Positions 26,308 to 35,374 of a stretch of 64,000 bases of DNA are shown in pieces. Position 1 is the first letter of the stretch. Every line of letters begins with the position of its first letter. Both the position numbers and the translations under genes were made by a program. Under the pieces are notes generated by a model. It saw only the letters and a program-made list of their open reading frames with translations, was not told where the DNA came from and made no database searches. The stretch comes from Sinorhizobium medicae (GTDB lineage Bacteria; Pseudomonadota; Alphaproteobacteria; Rhizobiales; Rhizobiaceae), in NCBI RefSeq assembly GCF_007827695.1, contig NZ_VITA01000007.1:186001-250000 (forward strand), read 5' to 3'.

Positions 26308-26455
26308 GGCCCGCAGGGGTGCTGGCTGTTTGCGGAGCGTGCCAGCAGTTCTACACCTTTCTCCGCTCCTGAAAACACGCCCCCTGCTGGACTGGAGGCG
26401 GCAATGAAACTATAAGGCGCCCGATCTCACCAAAATCACGCATGCAGAGGGCGTC

Positions 26456-27202
26456 ATGGCTGGCCATTCACAGTTCAAGAACATCATGCACCGCAAGGGC
26501 CGTCAGGATGCGGTGCGCTCCAAAATGTTTTCCAAGCTCGCGCGCGAAATCACCGTCGCTGCAAAAGCCGGCCTCCCGGATCCGGCCATGAACCCCCGGC
26601 TGCGTCTGGCGATCCAGAACGCCAAGGCTCAGTCGATGCCGAAGGACAATATCGAGCGTGCGGTCAAGAAGGCTGCGGGCGGCGATGCCGAAACCTACGA
26701 GGAAGTCCGCTATGAGGGTTACGGACCCGCAGGCGTCGCCGTCATCGTCGAGGCGCTGACGGACAACCGCAATCGCACCGCCTCCAACGTCCGCTCGATT
26801 TTCACCAAGGCGGGTGGGGCGCTCGGGGAAACCGGTTCGGTCTCTTTCTCATTCGACCGCGTCGGTGAGATCACCTACAAGCTGTCTGTCGGCGACGCCG
26901 ACACTGTGATGGAGGCGGCGATCGAAGCGGGTGCAGACGACGTCGAGACGGATGAGGAAGGCCACACCATCACCTGCGGCTTCGAGGATATCGGCGAGGT
27001 CTCGAAGGCGCTCGAAGGCGCTCTCGGCGAAGCCGAGACGGTGAAGGCCGTCTGGAAGCCGCAGAACACCGTGCCGGTGGATGAGGAAAAGGCGCAGTCG
27101 CTGATGAAGCTGATCGACAACCTCGAAGACGACGACGACGTCCAGAACGTCTACTCGAACTTCGAGGTCTCTGAGGAAGTGCTGGCGAAACTTTCGGCCT
27201 GA
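26456..27202 (+). CDS. YebC/PmpR/TACO1 family protein
   Basis: 248 residues, with the family N-terminus [18 protein letters not shown] and the motif [20 protein letters not shown]. These proteins were described as transcription factors, and recent work on relatives points to a role in helping ribosomes through difficult sequences such as polyproline. The gene lies upstream of ruvC on the same strand, as in many bacteria, but an LLM oxidoreductase gene on the other strand is inserted between them. Its last 52 bases overlap that gene's coding end. Confidence 0.9.
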   Translation: MAGHSQFKNIMHRKGRQDAVRSKMFSKLAREITVAAKAGLPDPAMNPRLRLAIQNAKAQSMPKDNIERAVKKAAGGDAETYEEVRYEGYGPAGVAVIVEALTDNRNRTASNVRSIFTKAGGALGETGSVSFSFDRVGEITYKLSVGDADTVMEAAIEAGADDVETDEEGHTITCGFEDIGEVSKALEGALGEAETVKAVWKPQNTVPVDEEKAQSLMKLIDNLEDDDDVQNVYSNFEVSEEVLAKLSA

Positions 27203-28182
27203 TTCTGCGCCTCCGCAAACAGCTTCACCGAACGCAGCCGCGCTTCCATGTCGTAGATCGGCATGGAGACGATCAGTTCATCGGCCCTGGTGAGGTCGAG
27301 GAACGCTCCGATCTTACGGCGGATCGTCTCGAGTCCGCCGACGATCGCGTAGCTCATTGCGTGGTCGACGAAAATCTTCTCATCCTGGGTCCAGAAATTG
27401 TCCATCGACTCGACCGGCGGCGGGAAGCGCCCGCGTGCATTGCGGCGAAGGGCGACGAAGGATTGCTGCATGGAGGTGAAAAGATAATTCGCCTGCTCAT
27501 CCGAATCCGCCGCGACTCCCATTACGCCCACCATGACATGCGGCTTGTCGAGTTGCGCCGACGGGGTGAACCGCTCCCGGTAGATTTCGAGCGCGGAGAG
27601 CAGCATGTCCGGCGCGAAATGGGAGGCGAAGGCGAAGGGAAGGCCCAGCATGCCGGCGAGATGCGCACTGAAGTGACTGGAGCCGAGCAGCCAGATCGGC
27701 ACGTTGGAATCCGCGCCAGGCACGGCGATGATCTTCTGGTCGTCGGCGGCCGGGCCGAGCAGGGCCTGAAGCTCGACCACGTCGTTCGGGAAGTTGTTGC
27801 CGCTCGCCTCCATGTTGCGCCGGAGCGCCTGCGCCGTTCTCATGTCCGTGCCGGGTGCTCGGCCGAGGCCAAGATCGATACGGCCGGGGTAAAGCGCTGC
27901 CAGAGTGCCGAATTGTTCGGCGATGACGAGCGGCGAATGGTTGGGCAGCATGATACCGCCCGAGCCGACTCGAATAGTCCGGGTCGCCGAGGCCACATGC
28001 GAAATAACCAGAGACGTCGCGGCACTCGCAATGCCCTTCATGCCATGGTGTTCGGCCAGCCAGAAACGCTTGTAGCCGTTCTCCTCCGCCGCAATCGCCA
28101 GCTGGCGTGAGTTTTCGAGCGACTCCGCGACGCTTCCCCCTTCGGTGATCGGCGACAGGTCGAGAATGGAAAAGGGGATCAT
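27151..28182 (-). CDS. LLM-class flavin-dependent oxidoreductase
   Basis: 343 residues of the luciferase-like monooxygenase family ([54 protein letters not shown]-like region). It uses reduced FMN or F420-type cofactor on an unknown substrate. The gene is convergent with yebC, and the two coding regions overlap by 52 bases, so its C-terminal residues (about 16) are read from the opposite strand of the yebC end. The C-terminus is beyond the conserved fold, so the overlap costs little. Confidence 0.85.
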   Translation of the reverse strand: MIPFSILDLSPITEGGSVAESLENSRQLAIAAEENGYKRFWLAEHHGMKGIASAATSLVISHVASATRTIRVGSGGIMLPNHSPLVIAEQFGTLAALYPGRIDLGLGRAPGTDMRTAQALRRNMEASGNNFPNDVVELQALLGPAADDQKIIAVPGADSNVPIWLLGSSHFSAHLAGMLGLPFAFASHFAPDMLLSALEIYRERFTPSAQLDKPHVMVGVMGVAADSDEQANYLFTSMQQSFVALRRNARGRFPPPVESMDNFWTQDEKIFVDHAMSYAIVGGLETIRRKIGAFLDLTRADELIVSMPIYDMEARLRSVKLFAEAQNQAESFASTSSETSKFE

Positions 28183-28351
28183 GGCGAAGCCTGCGATTAA
28201 GGGAAATTGATCACCCGCAATGTAGGTTCAAGTTTGTTTATGCCAAGGGCGCGCCGCGGGCTTTTGGTCAGCGAGAAGCCATTTCTGTGTAATGTTTTTG
28301 TTTTGTTCACTTTTCGCTGGCAGCGTTCCCCTGACCGAAATAGGGTGAAGC

Positions 28352-28864
28352 ATGCAGAATATGATTCGCATCATAGGCGTAGATCCAGGCCTAAGGCGCA
28401 CCGGTTGGGGAATAATTGAGACTCTCGGCAATTCTCTGCGTTTCATCGCTTCGGGAACGATCACGTCCGATGGCGACATGGACCTTGCCTCGCGCCTCTG
28501 CCAATTGCATGACGGGCTTGCCGAGGTGGTCCACAGCTATCAGCCGCACGAGGCGGCGGTCGAGCAGACCTTCGTCAACAAGGACGCGACCGCCACACTG
28601 AAGCTCGGCCAGGCGCGTGGCATTGCAATGCTGGTGCCGGCCCGGGCAGGCCTGAGGGTGGCGGAATATGCCCCCAACGCCGTGAAGAAGGCGGTAATCG
28701 GTGTGGGCCACGGCGAAAAGCAGCAGATTCACATGATGCTGAAGGTGCTGATGCCCAAGGCGGAATTCAAAGGCAACGACGCGGCCGACGCGCTCGCCAT
28801 CGCCATCTGCCATGCCCATAACAGGCAGGCGATTACCAGCCGCCTCGCAGCGCTTGCAGGGTAG
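28352..28864 (+). CDS. ruvC: Crossover junction endodeoxyribonuclease RuvC
   Basis: 170 residues. The acidic catalytic residues are in [26 protein letters not shown] and [16 protein letters not shown]. RuvC resolves Holliday junctions moved by RuvAB. It starts the ruvC-ruvA-ruvB group, with ruvA 59 bases downstream. ATG 28352 adds three residues (MQN) before the conserved core; ATG 28361 is an alternative. Confidence 0.95.
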   Translation: MQNMIRIIGVDPGLRRTGWGIIETLGNSLRFIASGTITSDGDMDLASRLCQLHDGLAEVVHSYQPHEAAVEQTFVNKDATATLKLGQARGIAMLVPARAGLRVAEYAPNAVKKAVIGVGHGEKQQIHMMLKVLMPKAEFKGNDAADALAIAICHAHNRQAITSRLAALAG

Positions 28865-28923
28865 CCCGGCCATCGGTACTGCTTCAAAGGCGACGGATAC
28901 CCAACCCCATCCAGAGAGACCAG

Positions 28924-29541
28924 ATGATCGGCAAGCTGAAAGGCACCATAGACGAGATCGGCGAGGATCATGTGGTACTCGACGTGCATGGCGTCGGATA
29001 TGTCGCCCATTGTTCGGCGCGCACGCTCGCAAAGCTCGGAAGGGCGGGAGAGGCGGCCGTGCTCTTCATCGAGACCTATGTGCGCGAGGATCAGCTGAAG
29101 CTGTTCGGCTTTCTGAGCGCATTGGAGCGTGAATGGTTCCGGCTGCTTCAGAGCGTTCAGGGTGTGGGGTCCAAGGTCGCGCTGGCGGTTCTTTCCACGC
29201 TGACTCCGGGCGAACTCGCCAATGCCATCGCACTGCAGGACAAGACGTCGATCTCGCGCGCGCCGGGTGTCGGCCCGAAAGTCGCCGTGCGCATCGTCAC
29301 CGAACTCAAGAACAAGGCCCCCGCTTTCGTCGGCGAGATGGCACCGTCGATCGGCCTAAAGCAGGAACTCGGGGAAGGCGTTGCCGCCGCGCCGGTCTCG
29401 GATGCGGTCTCGGCGCTCACCAATCTCGGCTATTCGCGCGACCAGGCTGCGAATGCCGTTGCAGCCGCGCTGAAAAACGGCGGGGAGGGCGCCGACAGCG
29501 CCAGGCTGATCCGCCTTGGCCTCAAGGAACTGTCGCGGTGA
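28924..29541 (+). CDS. ruvA: Holliday junction branch migration protein RuvA
   Basis: 205 residues: N-terminal OB fold ([21 protein letters not shown]), helix-hairpin-helix motifs ([39 protein letters not shown]) and the C-terminal domain III that contacts RuvB ([16 protein letters not shown]). It binds four-way junctions as a tetramer. The stop codon TGA is overlapped by GTG of the ORF that fills the gap to ruvB. Confidence 0.95.
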   Translation: MIGKLKGTIDEIGEDHVVLDVHGVGYVAHCSARTLAKLGRAGEAAVLFIETYVREDQLKLFGFLSALEREWFRLLQSVQGVGSKVALAVLSTLTPGELANAIALQDKTSISRAPGVGPKVAVRIVTELKNKAPAFVGEMAPSIGLKQELGEGVAAAPVSDAVSALTNLGYSRDQAANAVAAALKNGGEGADSARLIRLGLKELSR

Positions 29542-29714
29542 GGGGGCGAGCCTTCCTGCGGCCACAAAGGCATTGGAGTACGGGTGCGCGGGCCGGCCCG
29601 GCCGATGCCGGTGGATTGATTGGGGCGACCCTACTATGGTTGGGCGCAGAAGAGGTGGTGTTCGGCTTCAACGACCCGCATCATGACGCCGACAGCCTGA
29701 AACGGAAGCTTTGA
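29538..29714 (+). CDS. Candidate 58-residue ORF between ruvA and ruvB
   Basis: GTG 29538 overlaps the ruvA stop (GTGA) and the ORF ends with TGA one base before the ruvB ATG. It would encode a basic N-terminus ([12 protein letters not shown]), a hydrophobic stretch ([20 protein letters not shown]) and a charged tail. The fit to both junctions is what coupled genes look like, but the sequence matches no family I know and the same frame is open further upstream inside ruvA. It may equally be untranslated spacer. Confidence 0.25.
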   Translation: MRGRAFLRPQRHWSTGARAGPADAGGLIGATLLWLGAEEVVFGFNDPHHDADSLKRKL

Positions 29715-29715
29715 C

Positions 29716-30756
29716 ATGAGTGAAGCCGCACGCCTGATTGCGCCGGAAAAGCGAGGGGAAGACGTCGATGCGACCTTGCGCCCGCAGACGCTCGACGAGT
29801 TCACCGGTCAGGCAGAAGCACGCGCCAATCTCAAGATCTTCATCGAAGCGGCGCGCAATCGCGGCGAAGCGCTCGACCACGTGCTGTTCGTCGGCCCCCC
29901 CGGGCTAGGCAAGACGACGCTGGCGCAGATCATGGCGAAGGAGCTCGGCGTTAATTTTCGCTCGACCTCCGGCCCGGTGATCGCAAAGGCCGGCGATCTT
30001 GCCGCGTTGCTGACCAACCTCGAAGAGCGCGACGTGCTCTTCATCGATGAAATTCATCGTCTCAACCCGGCCGTCGAGGAGATACTCTATCCGGCCATGG
30101 AGGATTTTCAGCTCGACCTCATCATCGGCGAGGGTCCGTCGGCCCGTTCGGTGAAAATCGACCTGGCCAAGTTCACGCTGGTTGCCGCGACGACGCGCCT
30201 CGGTCTTCTCACGACGCCGCTGCGCGACCGGTTCGGCATCCCCGTACGGCTCAATTTCTATACCGTCGAGGAGCTGGAGCTGATCGTGCGCCGTGGCGCG
30301 CGGCTGATGGGCCTCGGCATGACCGACGAAGGTGCGCGCGAAATCGCCCGCCGTGCGCGCGGCACGCCCCGAATCGCCGGCCGTCTTCTGCGCCGTGTGC
30401 GCGACTTCGCCGAGGTCGCGCGGGCGGAGGCCGTAACGCGCCAGATTGCCGACGAGGCGCTGACCCGGCTCCTCGTGGACAGCATGGGCCTCGACCAGCT
30501 CGACCGGCGCTATCTGACGATGATCGCCCAGAATTTCGGCGGCGGGCCGGTCGGAATCGAGACCATCGCCGCAGGCTTGTCCGAGCCGCGCGACGCGATC
30601 GAAGATATCATCGAGCCCTATCTGATCCAGCAGGGATTCATCCAGCGCACCCCCCGCGGCCGGGTTTTGACGGCGAATGCCTGGAAGCATCTCGGCCTCA
30701 ACCCTCCAAAGGATGTCGAGGCGAGCCAATTCCGCCTAACGCTCGAGGACGACTGA
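29716..30756 (+). CDS. ruvB: Holliday junction branch migration helicase RuvB
   Basis: 346 residues. An AAA+ ATPase with Walker [14 protein letters not shown], Walker [12 protein letters not shown], sensor 1 [19 protein letters not shown] and the C-terminal winged helix ([16 protein letters not shown]). It forms hexamers that drive branch migration with RuvA. A 174-base gap separates it from ruvA, larger than the usual direct abutment. The next gene starts 1 base after its stop. Confidence 0.95.
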   Translation: MSEAARLIAPEKRGEDVDATLRPQTLDEFTGQAEARANLKIFIEAARNRGEALDHVLFVGPPGLGKTTLAQIMAKELGVNFRSTSGPVIAKAGDLAALLTNLEERDVLFIDEIHRLNPAVEEILYPAMEDFQLDLIIGEGPSARSVKIDLAKFTLVAATTRLGLLTTPLRDRFGIPVRLNFYTVEELELIVRRGARLMGLGMTDEGAREIARRARGTPRIAGRLLRRVRDFAEVARAEAVTRQIADEALTRLLVDSMGLDQLDRRYLTMIAQNFGGGPVGIETIAAGLSEPRDAIEDIIEPYLIQQGFIQRTPRGRVLTANAWKHLGLNPPKDVEASQFRLTLEDD

Positions 30757-30757
30757 C

Positions 30758-31660
30758 ATGTTCACCCGGCGGGGCTTCGTGAAACTTCTGGGCGGTGGAT
30801 TTTTCGGCGCCATGGCGCTTGGCGGCTATGCCTTTGGCGTTGAGCCGTTGGCGCGCCTCAGCGTGGCCCGTTACGTCCTGACCCCATCCCGCTGGCCCTC
30901 CGGCCTGAAGCTCCGCATTGTGGCACTCGCTGATATTCACGCCTGCGAACCGTGGATGTCGACGCGCCGCATCACCTCTATTTGCGAACGCGCCAACGCT
31001 CTTGGCGGTGACGTCACAGTTCTTCTCGGCGACTACGCTGCCGGCATGAACCTGGTGACGCGCTACGTCCATTCGAACGAGTGGTCGAAAGCGCTCGCCA
31101 CTTTGAAGGCCCCCCTCGGCGTCCATGCCATCATGGGAAATCATGATTGGTGGGAAGACAGGACCGCCCAGAAGAACGGTGGTGGCGAGACCTTCGGGCA
31201 TCGGGCATTGGCCGAGGCCGGGATCGAGGTTTACAGCAATCGCGCTGTCCGTCTCGAGAAGGACGGCTCCGGCTTCTGGCTTGCAGGGCTCGAGGACCAG
31301 CTTGCCCTTCTGCCGGGCCGGAAGTGGAAACGCGCCTCGATGGGCGGGCTCGACGATCTCGACGGAACGCTCGCGCAGGTCACGGACGAGGCACCGGTCA
31401 TCCTGCTTGCGCACGAGCCGGACATTTTTCCGAAGGTGCCTCCGCGGGTGGCATTGACGCTGTCCGGTCACACCCATGGCGGACAGGTGCGCTTTGCCGG
31501 CCACTCGCCCGTAGTACCCTCCCGTTTCGGCGACCGTTACGCATACGGTCATATTGTCGAGTATGATCGCAATCTGATCGTCTCGGGTGGCCTTGGCTGC
31601 TCCATCGCCCCGATCCGTTTTGGCGTGCCGCCGGAGATTGTGGTCGTTGATATCGGGTGA
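30758..31660 (+). CDS. Tat-exported metallophosphoesterase
   Basis: 300 residues. The N-terminus MFTRRGFVKLLGGGFFGAMALGG has the twin-arginine signal form RRGFVK followed by a hydrophobic stretch, so export to the periplasm by Tat is expected. The calcineurin-like fold supplies metal ligands at ALADIHACEPW, LLGDYAAG, IMGNHDWWED and LSGHTHGGQVRF. It probably hydrolyses a phosphodiester or phosphomonoester, as in the YaeI-type family. It begins 1 base after ruvB, suggesting co-transcription without an obvious functional link. Confidence 0.85.
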   Translation: MFTRRGFVKLLGGGFFGAMALGGYAFGVEPLARLSVARYVLTPSRWPSGLKLRIVALADIHACEPWMSTRRITSICERANALGGDVTVLLGDYAAGMNLVTRYVHSNEWSKALATLKAPLGVHAIMGNHDWWEDRTAQKNGGGETFGHRALAEAGIEVYSNRAVRLEKDGSGFWLAGLEDQLALLPGRKWKRASMGGLDDLDGTLAQVTDEAPVILLAHEPDIFPKVPPRVALTLSGHTHGGQVRFAGHSPVVPSRFGDRYAYGHIVEYDRNLIVSGGLGCSIAPIRFGVPPEIVVVDIG

Positions 31661-31688
31661 GTGGAATCGCCCCGTCTCCGCCTACCGG

Positions 31689-32594
31689 TCACCGTCTCCC
31701 CGCAAGTTCACGGATTGTCGCAGCGAGTTTTTCCCTTCCGCCCGGCACCCAGCCGAGAGCGCGCAGCTTCTCCGTCGACATCGTCGTGAATTCGGCCGCT
31801 GCCGCTGTGGGCAGGGGGTTTGGACAACCCGTTGCAGCCTGGAGAATGGAGAGGATCTCGCGGTTGCCGGTCAGCACGTCGGAGACGTTGAAGACCTGGC
31901 CGGATAGTCTCGCGGGCTCGGTTTCGAGCATGAGGCGGACAGCCTTGGCGACGTCATCGCCATGCACTTCGGTGCCGATGCGGTCCGGCACGGTTCGGCC
32001 GGCGAGATAGTCGGCGAAGAGATCGCTCCATTTATGCTGTCGCCCTTCACCCGCAGGCCCGTAAACGCCTGTTATCCGCAGGTTCGCCGTGACGAAATGA
32101 TGCCCGGTCATCGACTTCAAGGCATTTTCGGCGGCGAGCTTCACCTGTCCGTAGAGCGTGTCCGGTGCGACGGGTGACGTTTCTGCGACAACCGGCGGCG
32201 CCGTGTCGCCATAGGCGGCGCGGCTCGACAGGAAAACGCAGCGGCGCACGCCGGCGGTGCGCGCCTCCTCGAAGAGGCGGACCGAGCCCTCGAGATTGGC
32301 GCGGCGGAATCCCTCAGGGTCCTGCCCCTCGCCTCCACGATATCTGCCCTCGACATGCTCGAAGGCGGCATGGACAAAGTAACAGATATTGTCGAATGCG
32401 CGGGCCTGGTCCGCGTCGGGGTCGAGCCGGAGCGGCACATGGGAAACCGGTTGCGAATAGAAGCCGGCAGGAGGCGGAGAGCGGCCGCCGACCGTGACGT
32501 GATAGCCGTTTGCCAGCAGGTGCTCGACGATGAAGCGGCCGACGAATCCGGTTCCGCCGGAGATGAGAACGCGCGTCGTGGCGGCGCTGCTCAT
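31689..32594 (-). CDS. sqdC: NAD-dependent epimerase/reductase of the sulfolipid operon (SqdC)
   Basis: 301 residues of the extended short-chain dehydrogenase type: RVLISGGTGFVGRFIVEHLLANG Rossmann motif and the YxxxK pair in TLYGQVKLAAEN. Third gene of sqdB-sqdD-sqdC, an order known from Rhodobacter and Sinorhizobium sulfoquinovosyl diacylglycerol synthesis; the exact role of SqdC is not settled. ATG 32594 overlaps the sqdD stop (ATGA). The name rests on operon context and family. It is convergent with the metallophosphoesterase gene. Confidence 0.75.
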   Translation of the reverse strand: MSSAATTRVLISGGTGFVGRFIVEHLLANGYHVTVGGRSPPPAGFYSQPVSHVPLRLDPDADQARAFDNICYFVHAAFEHVEGRYRGGEGQDPEGFRRANLEGSVRLFEEARTAGVRRCVFLSSRAAYGDTAPPVVAETSPVAPDTLYGQVKLAAENALKSMTGHHFVTANLRITGVYGPAGEGRQHKWSDLFADYLAGRTVPDRIGTEVHGDDVAKAVRLMLETEPARLSGQVFNVSDVLTGNREILSILQAATGCPNPLPTAAAAEFTTMSTEKLRALGWVPGGREKLAATIRELAGRR

Positions 32595-33469
32595 GGGGAC
32601 GTGGGGCCGGCGTGCGCCGGGTTGGCGAGAGCGGCAATATCGGGAATCCGGTCGCCCGTCAGATATGCATGCCAGAGATCGATCAAAGGCCGCAGGGCGT
32701 CCGCGCGCGGATGATCCTTTTCCCACGGCTTTTCATACTGGTAGTGAAGCACTCCGATCGAGCGCCAGTCCCAAAGCTGAGGCAGGTTGAACCAGACATA
32801 TTGGAGCATATTCATCGTTACCGGCAGGCCGTGCCAATCCGGGAAGAAGCTTTGAAGAAAGGTCTGGTCCGTGCGTGGCCAGAAGGCGTCCGGTGCATCG
32901 AGCGCCGCAAGCATCTTCTCGAAGGTCGCGACCGAGGGCTCGGCGACGAAGACGCCGGAATTCATGCGGTGGAAGTCTGAGAGGTTCTCATAGACATTCG
33001 GCGCAGCGGCAAATTCCGGATAGGAGAACAGTTTGTCTATGTTGTGCAGCACGAGCGCATCGGCGTCGATGAAGACGCAGCGTTCGTATTCGACGAGCTG
33101 CCATAGCCTTATCTTGCAAAAATTGTCGAGCGGCGAGTGGAAGCCTGGCTTCCGTCCCTTCGTGAAAGGCGCCTGCTCGTGGACGTTGCGGCGCTGATGC
33201 CGGGCGTTGAACGCGTCCGAAAGCGGCAGGAGCTCCGTTTCGATCAGGCGGCAGTCGAATTCGGTCAGCGGCTCGAGGTCGGATGCGCTCACTGCGCCGG
33301 TGTGAAGCACCACAATATCCGCCGGTGTCCGCGTGAGCCGGATCGATCGCAGCAGGGCCCGCGCGCCGAGCGCGTACTCGCTATTGGTGACGAGCGTCAC
33401 GAACGCGTGGCGTGCAGCCACAGGAGAGGAGGGGCTAAGCCCCTCCGGACTGGCGAACACGCGGCTCAT
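32591..33469 (-). CDS. sqdD: GT8-type glycosyltransferase of sulfolipid synthesis (SqdD)
   Basis: 292 residues. The glycogenin-like GT8 fold shows AFVTLVTNSEYALGARALLRS, the metal-binding DxD in CVFIDADALVLHNIDKLF, and DQTFLQSFF. In Rhodobacter, SqdD is thought to transfer sulfoquinovose from UDP-sulfoquinovose to diacylglycerol. It begins at an ATGA overlap with the sqdB stop and ends in the same kind of overlap with sqdC, so the three are tightly coupled. Confidence 0.8.
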   Translation of the reverse strand: MSRVFASPEGLSPSSPVAARHAFVTLVTNSEYALGARALLRSIRLTRTPADIVVLHTGAVSASDLEPLTEFDCRLIETELLPLSDAFNARHQRRNVHEQAPFTKGRKPGFHSPLDNFCKIRLWQLVEYERCVFIDADALVLHNIDKLFSYPEFAAAPNVYENLSDFHRMNSGVFVAEPSVATFEKMLAALDAPDAFWPRTDQTFLQSFFPDWHGLPVTMNMLQYVWFNLPQLWDWRSIGVLHYQYEKPWEKDHPRADALRPLIDLWHAYLTGDRIPDIAALANPAHAGPTSP

Positions 33470-34686
33470 GAAACGGATTTCAGCCGCTTGCCCTCCGGAT
33501 CGTGGTTGATCAACGGAGCGATGTCCTTCGTCCAGGCGGAAACAGCCGGCACGCGCGAGCGGTCGACGCGATAGGCGAATTTTTTCGCCACGTCGACAAT
33601 TTCCGAAAGCAGCCCGTCTTCCAGCCGTACCGGGTTGAGGCCGAGCGCCAGGAATTTCTCATTGTGCACCACGAGCTCGTTTTCCGCCGCTTCCTTGCGC
33701 GGATTGGGCAGCCAGGCGATCTTCGCGCCGGTCATGCGCGCGATCATCCCGGCGAGGTCGCGGACGCGATGCGTTTCCGTCATCTGATTGAATATCTCGA
33801 CGCGGTTGCCGCGTGCCGGCGGGTTATTGAGTGCGAGTTCGATGCAGCGGACCGAGTCTTGAATATGGATGAAGGCGCGCGTCTGGCCGCCGGTTCCGTG
33901 AACCGTCAGCGGGTAGTCGATTGCCGCCTGGATCAGGAAGCGGTTGAGCACGGTTCCGTAATCGCCGTCGTAGTCGAAGCGGTTTATGAGTTGGGGATGA
34001 CGCCGCGTCTGCTCGGTATGCGTGCCCCAGACGATGCCCTGGTGCAGGTCGGTGATCCTGAGCCCGTCATTTTTGGCGTAGAACTGAAAAAGCAGCTGAT
34101 CCAGGCACTTGGTCATATGGTAGACGGAACCCGGATTGGACGGATAGAGAATTTCCTGGCTTACCGTATCGCCGCCCATGGTTTCGATGCCGACCGCCAG
34201 GTAGCCTTCGGGAATCGCCGCGCCAATGGTGGAATAGCCGTAGACGCCCATTGTCCCAAGATGAACGAGATGGGCGTCCAGCTCGAGTTCGACCAGCGCA
34301 TTCAGGAGGTTGTGAGTCGCATTGACATTGTTGTTGACCGTATAATTCTTGTGCCGGTCGCTCTTCATCGAATAGGGGGCGGCCCGCTGCTCGGCGAAAT
34401 GGACGATCGCATCGGGGCGATGCTCCGCGAGCCAGTTCTTCAAAAGTTCGTAGTCGCGGGCGAGATCGATTAGCTTGAAGTGGATGCGCCGGCCCGTTTC
34501 CGCATGCCAGATGCGCGTGCGCTCCTGGATGGAATCCATCGGTGTCAAGGATTGCACGCCGAGTTCGGTGTCGATCCAGCGACGGGAGAGATTGTCGAGG
34601 ATGTGAATGTCGTGGCCCGCATCGGATAAATGCAGGGCGGTGGGCCAGCCGACGAAACCGTCACCGCCGAGGACTGCAATTTTCAT
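33466..34686 (-). CDS. sqdB: UDP-sulfoquinovose synthase
   Basis: 406 residues. An extended SDR enzyme with NAD-binding MKIAVLGGDGFVGWPTALHL and SqdB-specific features: DNLSRRWIDTELGVQSLTP, the active-site TMGVYG and YHMTKCLDQ (Y-x-x-x-K). It makes UDP-sulfoquinovose from UDP-glucose and sulfite, the committed step of sulfolipid synthesis, which replaces phospholipid when phosphate is short in Sinorhizobium. ATG 34686 has AGGAGAA upstream. First gene of the operon and divergent from ybgC. No Pho box is visible in the 127-base gap. Confidence 0.92.
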   Translation of the reverse strand: MKIAVLGGDGFVGWPTALHLSDAGHDIHILDNLSRRWIDTELGVQSLTPMDSIQERTRIWHAETGRRIHFKLIDLARDYELLKNWLAEHRPDAIVHFAEQRAAPYSMKSDRHKNYTVNNNVNATHNLLNALVELELDAHLVHLGTMGVYGYSTIGAAIPEGYLAVGIETMGGDTVSQEILYPSNPGSVYHMTKCLDQLLFQFYAKNDGLRITDLHQGIVWGTHTEQTRRHPQLINRFDYDGDYGTVLNRFLIQAAIDYPLTVHGTGGQTRAFIHIQDSVRCIELALNNPPARGNRVEIFNQMTETHRVRDLAGMIARMTGAKIAWLPNPRKEAAENELVVHNEKFLALGLNPVRLEDGLLSEIVDVAKKFAYRVDRSRVPAVSAWTKDIAPLINHDPEGKRLKSVS

Positions 34687-34813
34687 GCACGATTCTCCTG
34701 ATCGGAAGAGGACAGGGTCCTGATAGATTAGGATTGTGACAAAGCTGCAGGTGCTTGCAAATGTCTTTTCGTTCCTGCACAGGAAAACGCAATAATCCTC
34801 CCGGAGAATTGCC

Positions 34814-35257
34814 ATGTCACTGATTTCGCTTGCTGGCGAGCTGACGGAGACCGGTCACCGGCTGATCCAGCGGGTCTATTACGAGGACACCGACTTCTCG
34901 GGCGTCGTCTACCATGCGCGCTACCTCCATTTCATGGAGCGCGCGCGTACCGACTACTTGCGGCTTCTGGGCGTCGAGCAGGCGTCGCTCGCGATCGAAG
35001 GAGACGTGGAAGGCCTGGTCTTCGTCGTCCATCGGATGGAGATCGACTTCAAGTCGCCGGCGCGCATGGACGACGTCCTGACGATCGAGACGGGGACCGA
35101 GAAGGCGGGCGGGGCCAAGATGATCCTGCAGCAGCAGATCAGGCGGGGCGAATCGCTGCTGATCGCGGCCAAGGTGATCATTGCGGTCATCAACGGCCAA
35201 GGGCGGCCAAGGCGCCTGCCTGAAGCATTGGCAACGAAATTTTTCAAAGCGGGGTGA
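34814..35257 (+). CDS. ybgC: Tol-Pal associated acyl-CoA thioesterase YbgC
   Basis: 147 residues of the hot-dog fold: RVYYEDTDFSGVVYHARYLHFMERARTDYL holds the family catalytic aspartate (YYEDTD) and histidine. YbgC proteins hydrolyse acyl-CoA or acyl-ACP and are linked to the Tol-Pal system. It is normally next to tolQ; here ligD (opposite strand) is inserted between them. The last codons and stop lie inside a RIME, so the C-terminal KAG is element-derived. GGAG lies about 8 bases before ATG 34814. Confidence 0.9.
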   Translation: MSLISLAGELTETGHRLIQRVYYEDTDFSGVVYHARYLHFMERARTDYLRLLGVEQASLAIEGDVEGLVFVVHRMEIDFKSPARMDDVLTIETGTEKAGGAKMILQQQIRRGESLLIAAKVIIAVINGQGRPRRLPEALATKFFKAG

Positions 35258-35295
35258 TGAAAAGTCTATGCGGTTTTCCGCCCGCACCCCGCTCT
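35248..35295. repeat. RIME element overlapping the ybgC 3' end
   Basis: AGCGGGGTGATGAAAAG to CCGCACCCCGCTCT is the RIME first palindrome with a few changes. Its first ten bases are the end of ybgC, including the TGA stop. Confidence 0.75.
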
Positions 35296-35374
35296 ATTCT
35301 TTCAAATCGATCACGTTCGACCCGAGTGATATCATCGTGATCCAGGGCTCAGGCAGACCAGGCGAGAGGCGGCC

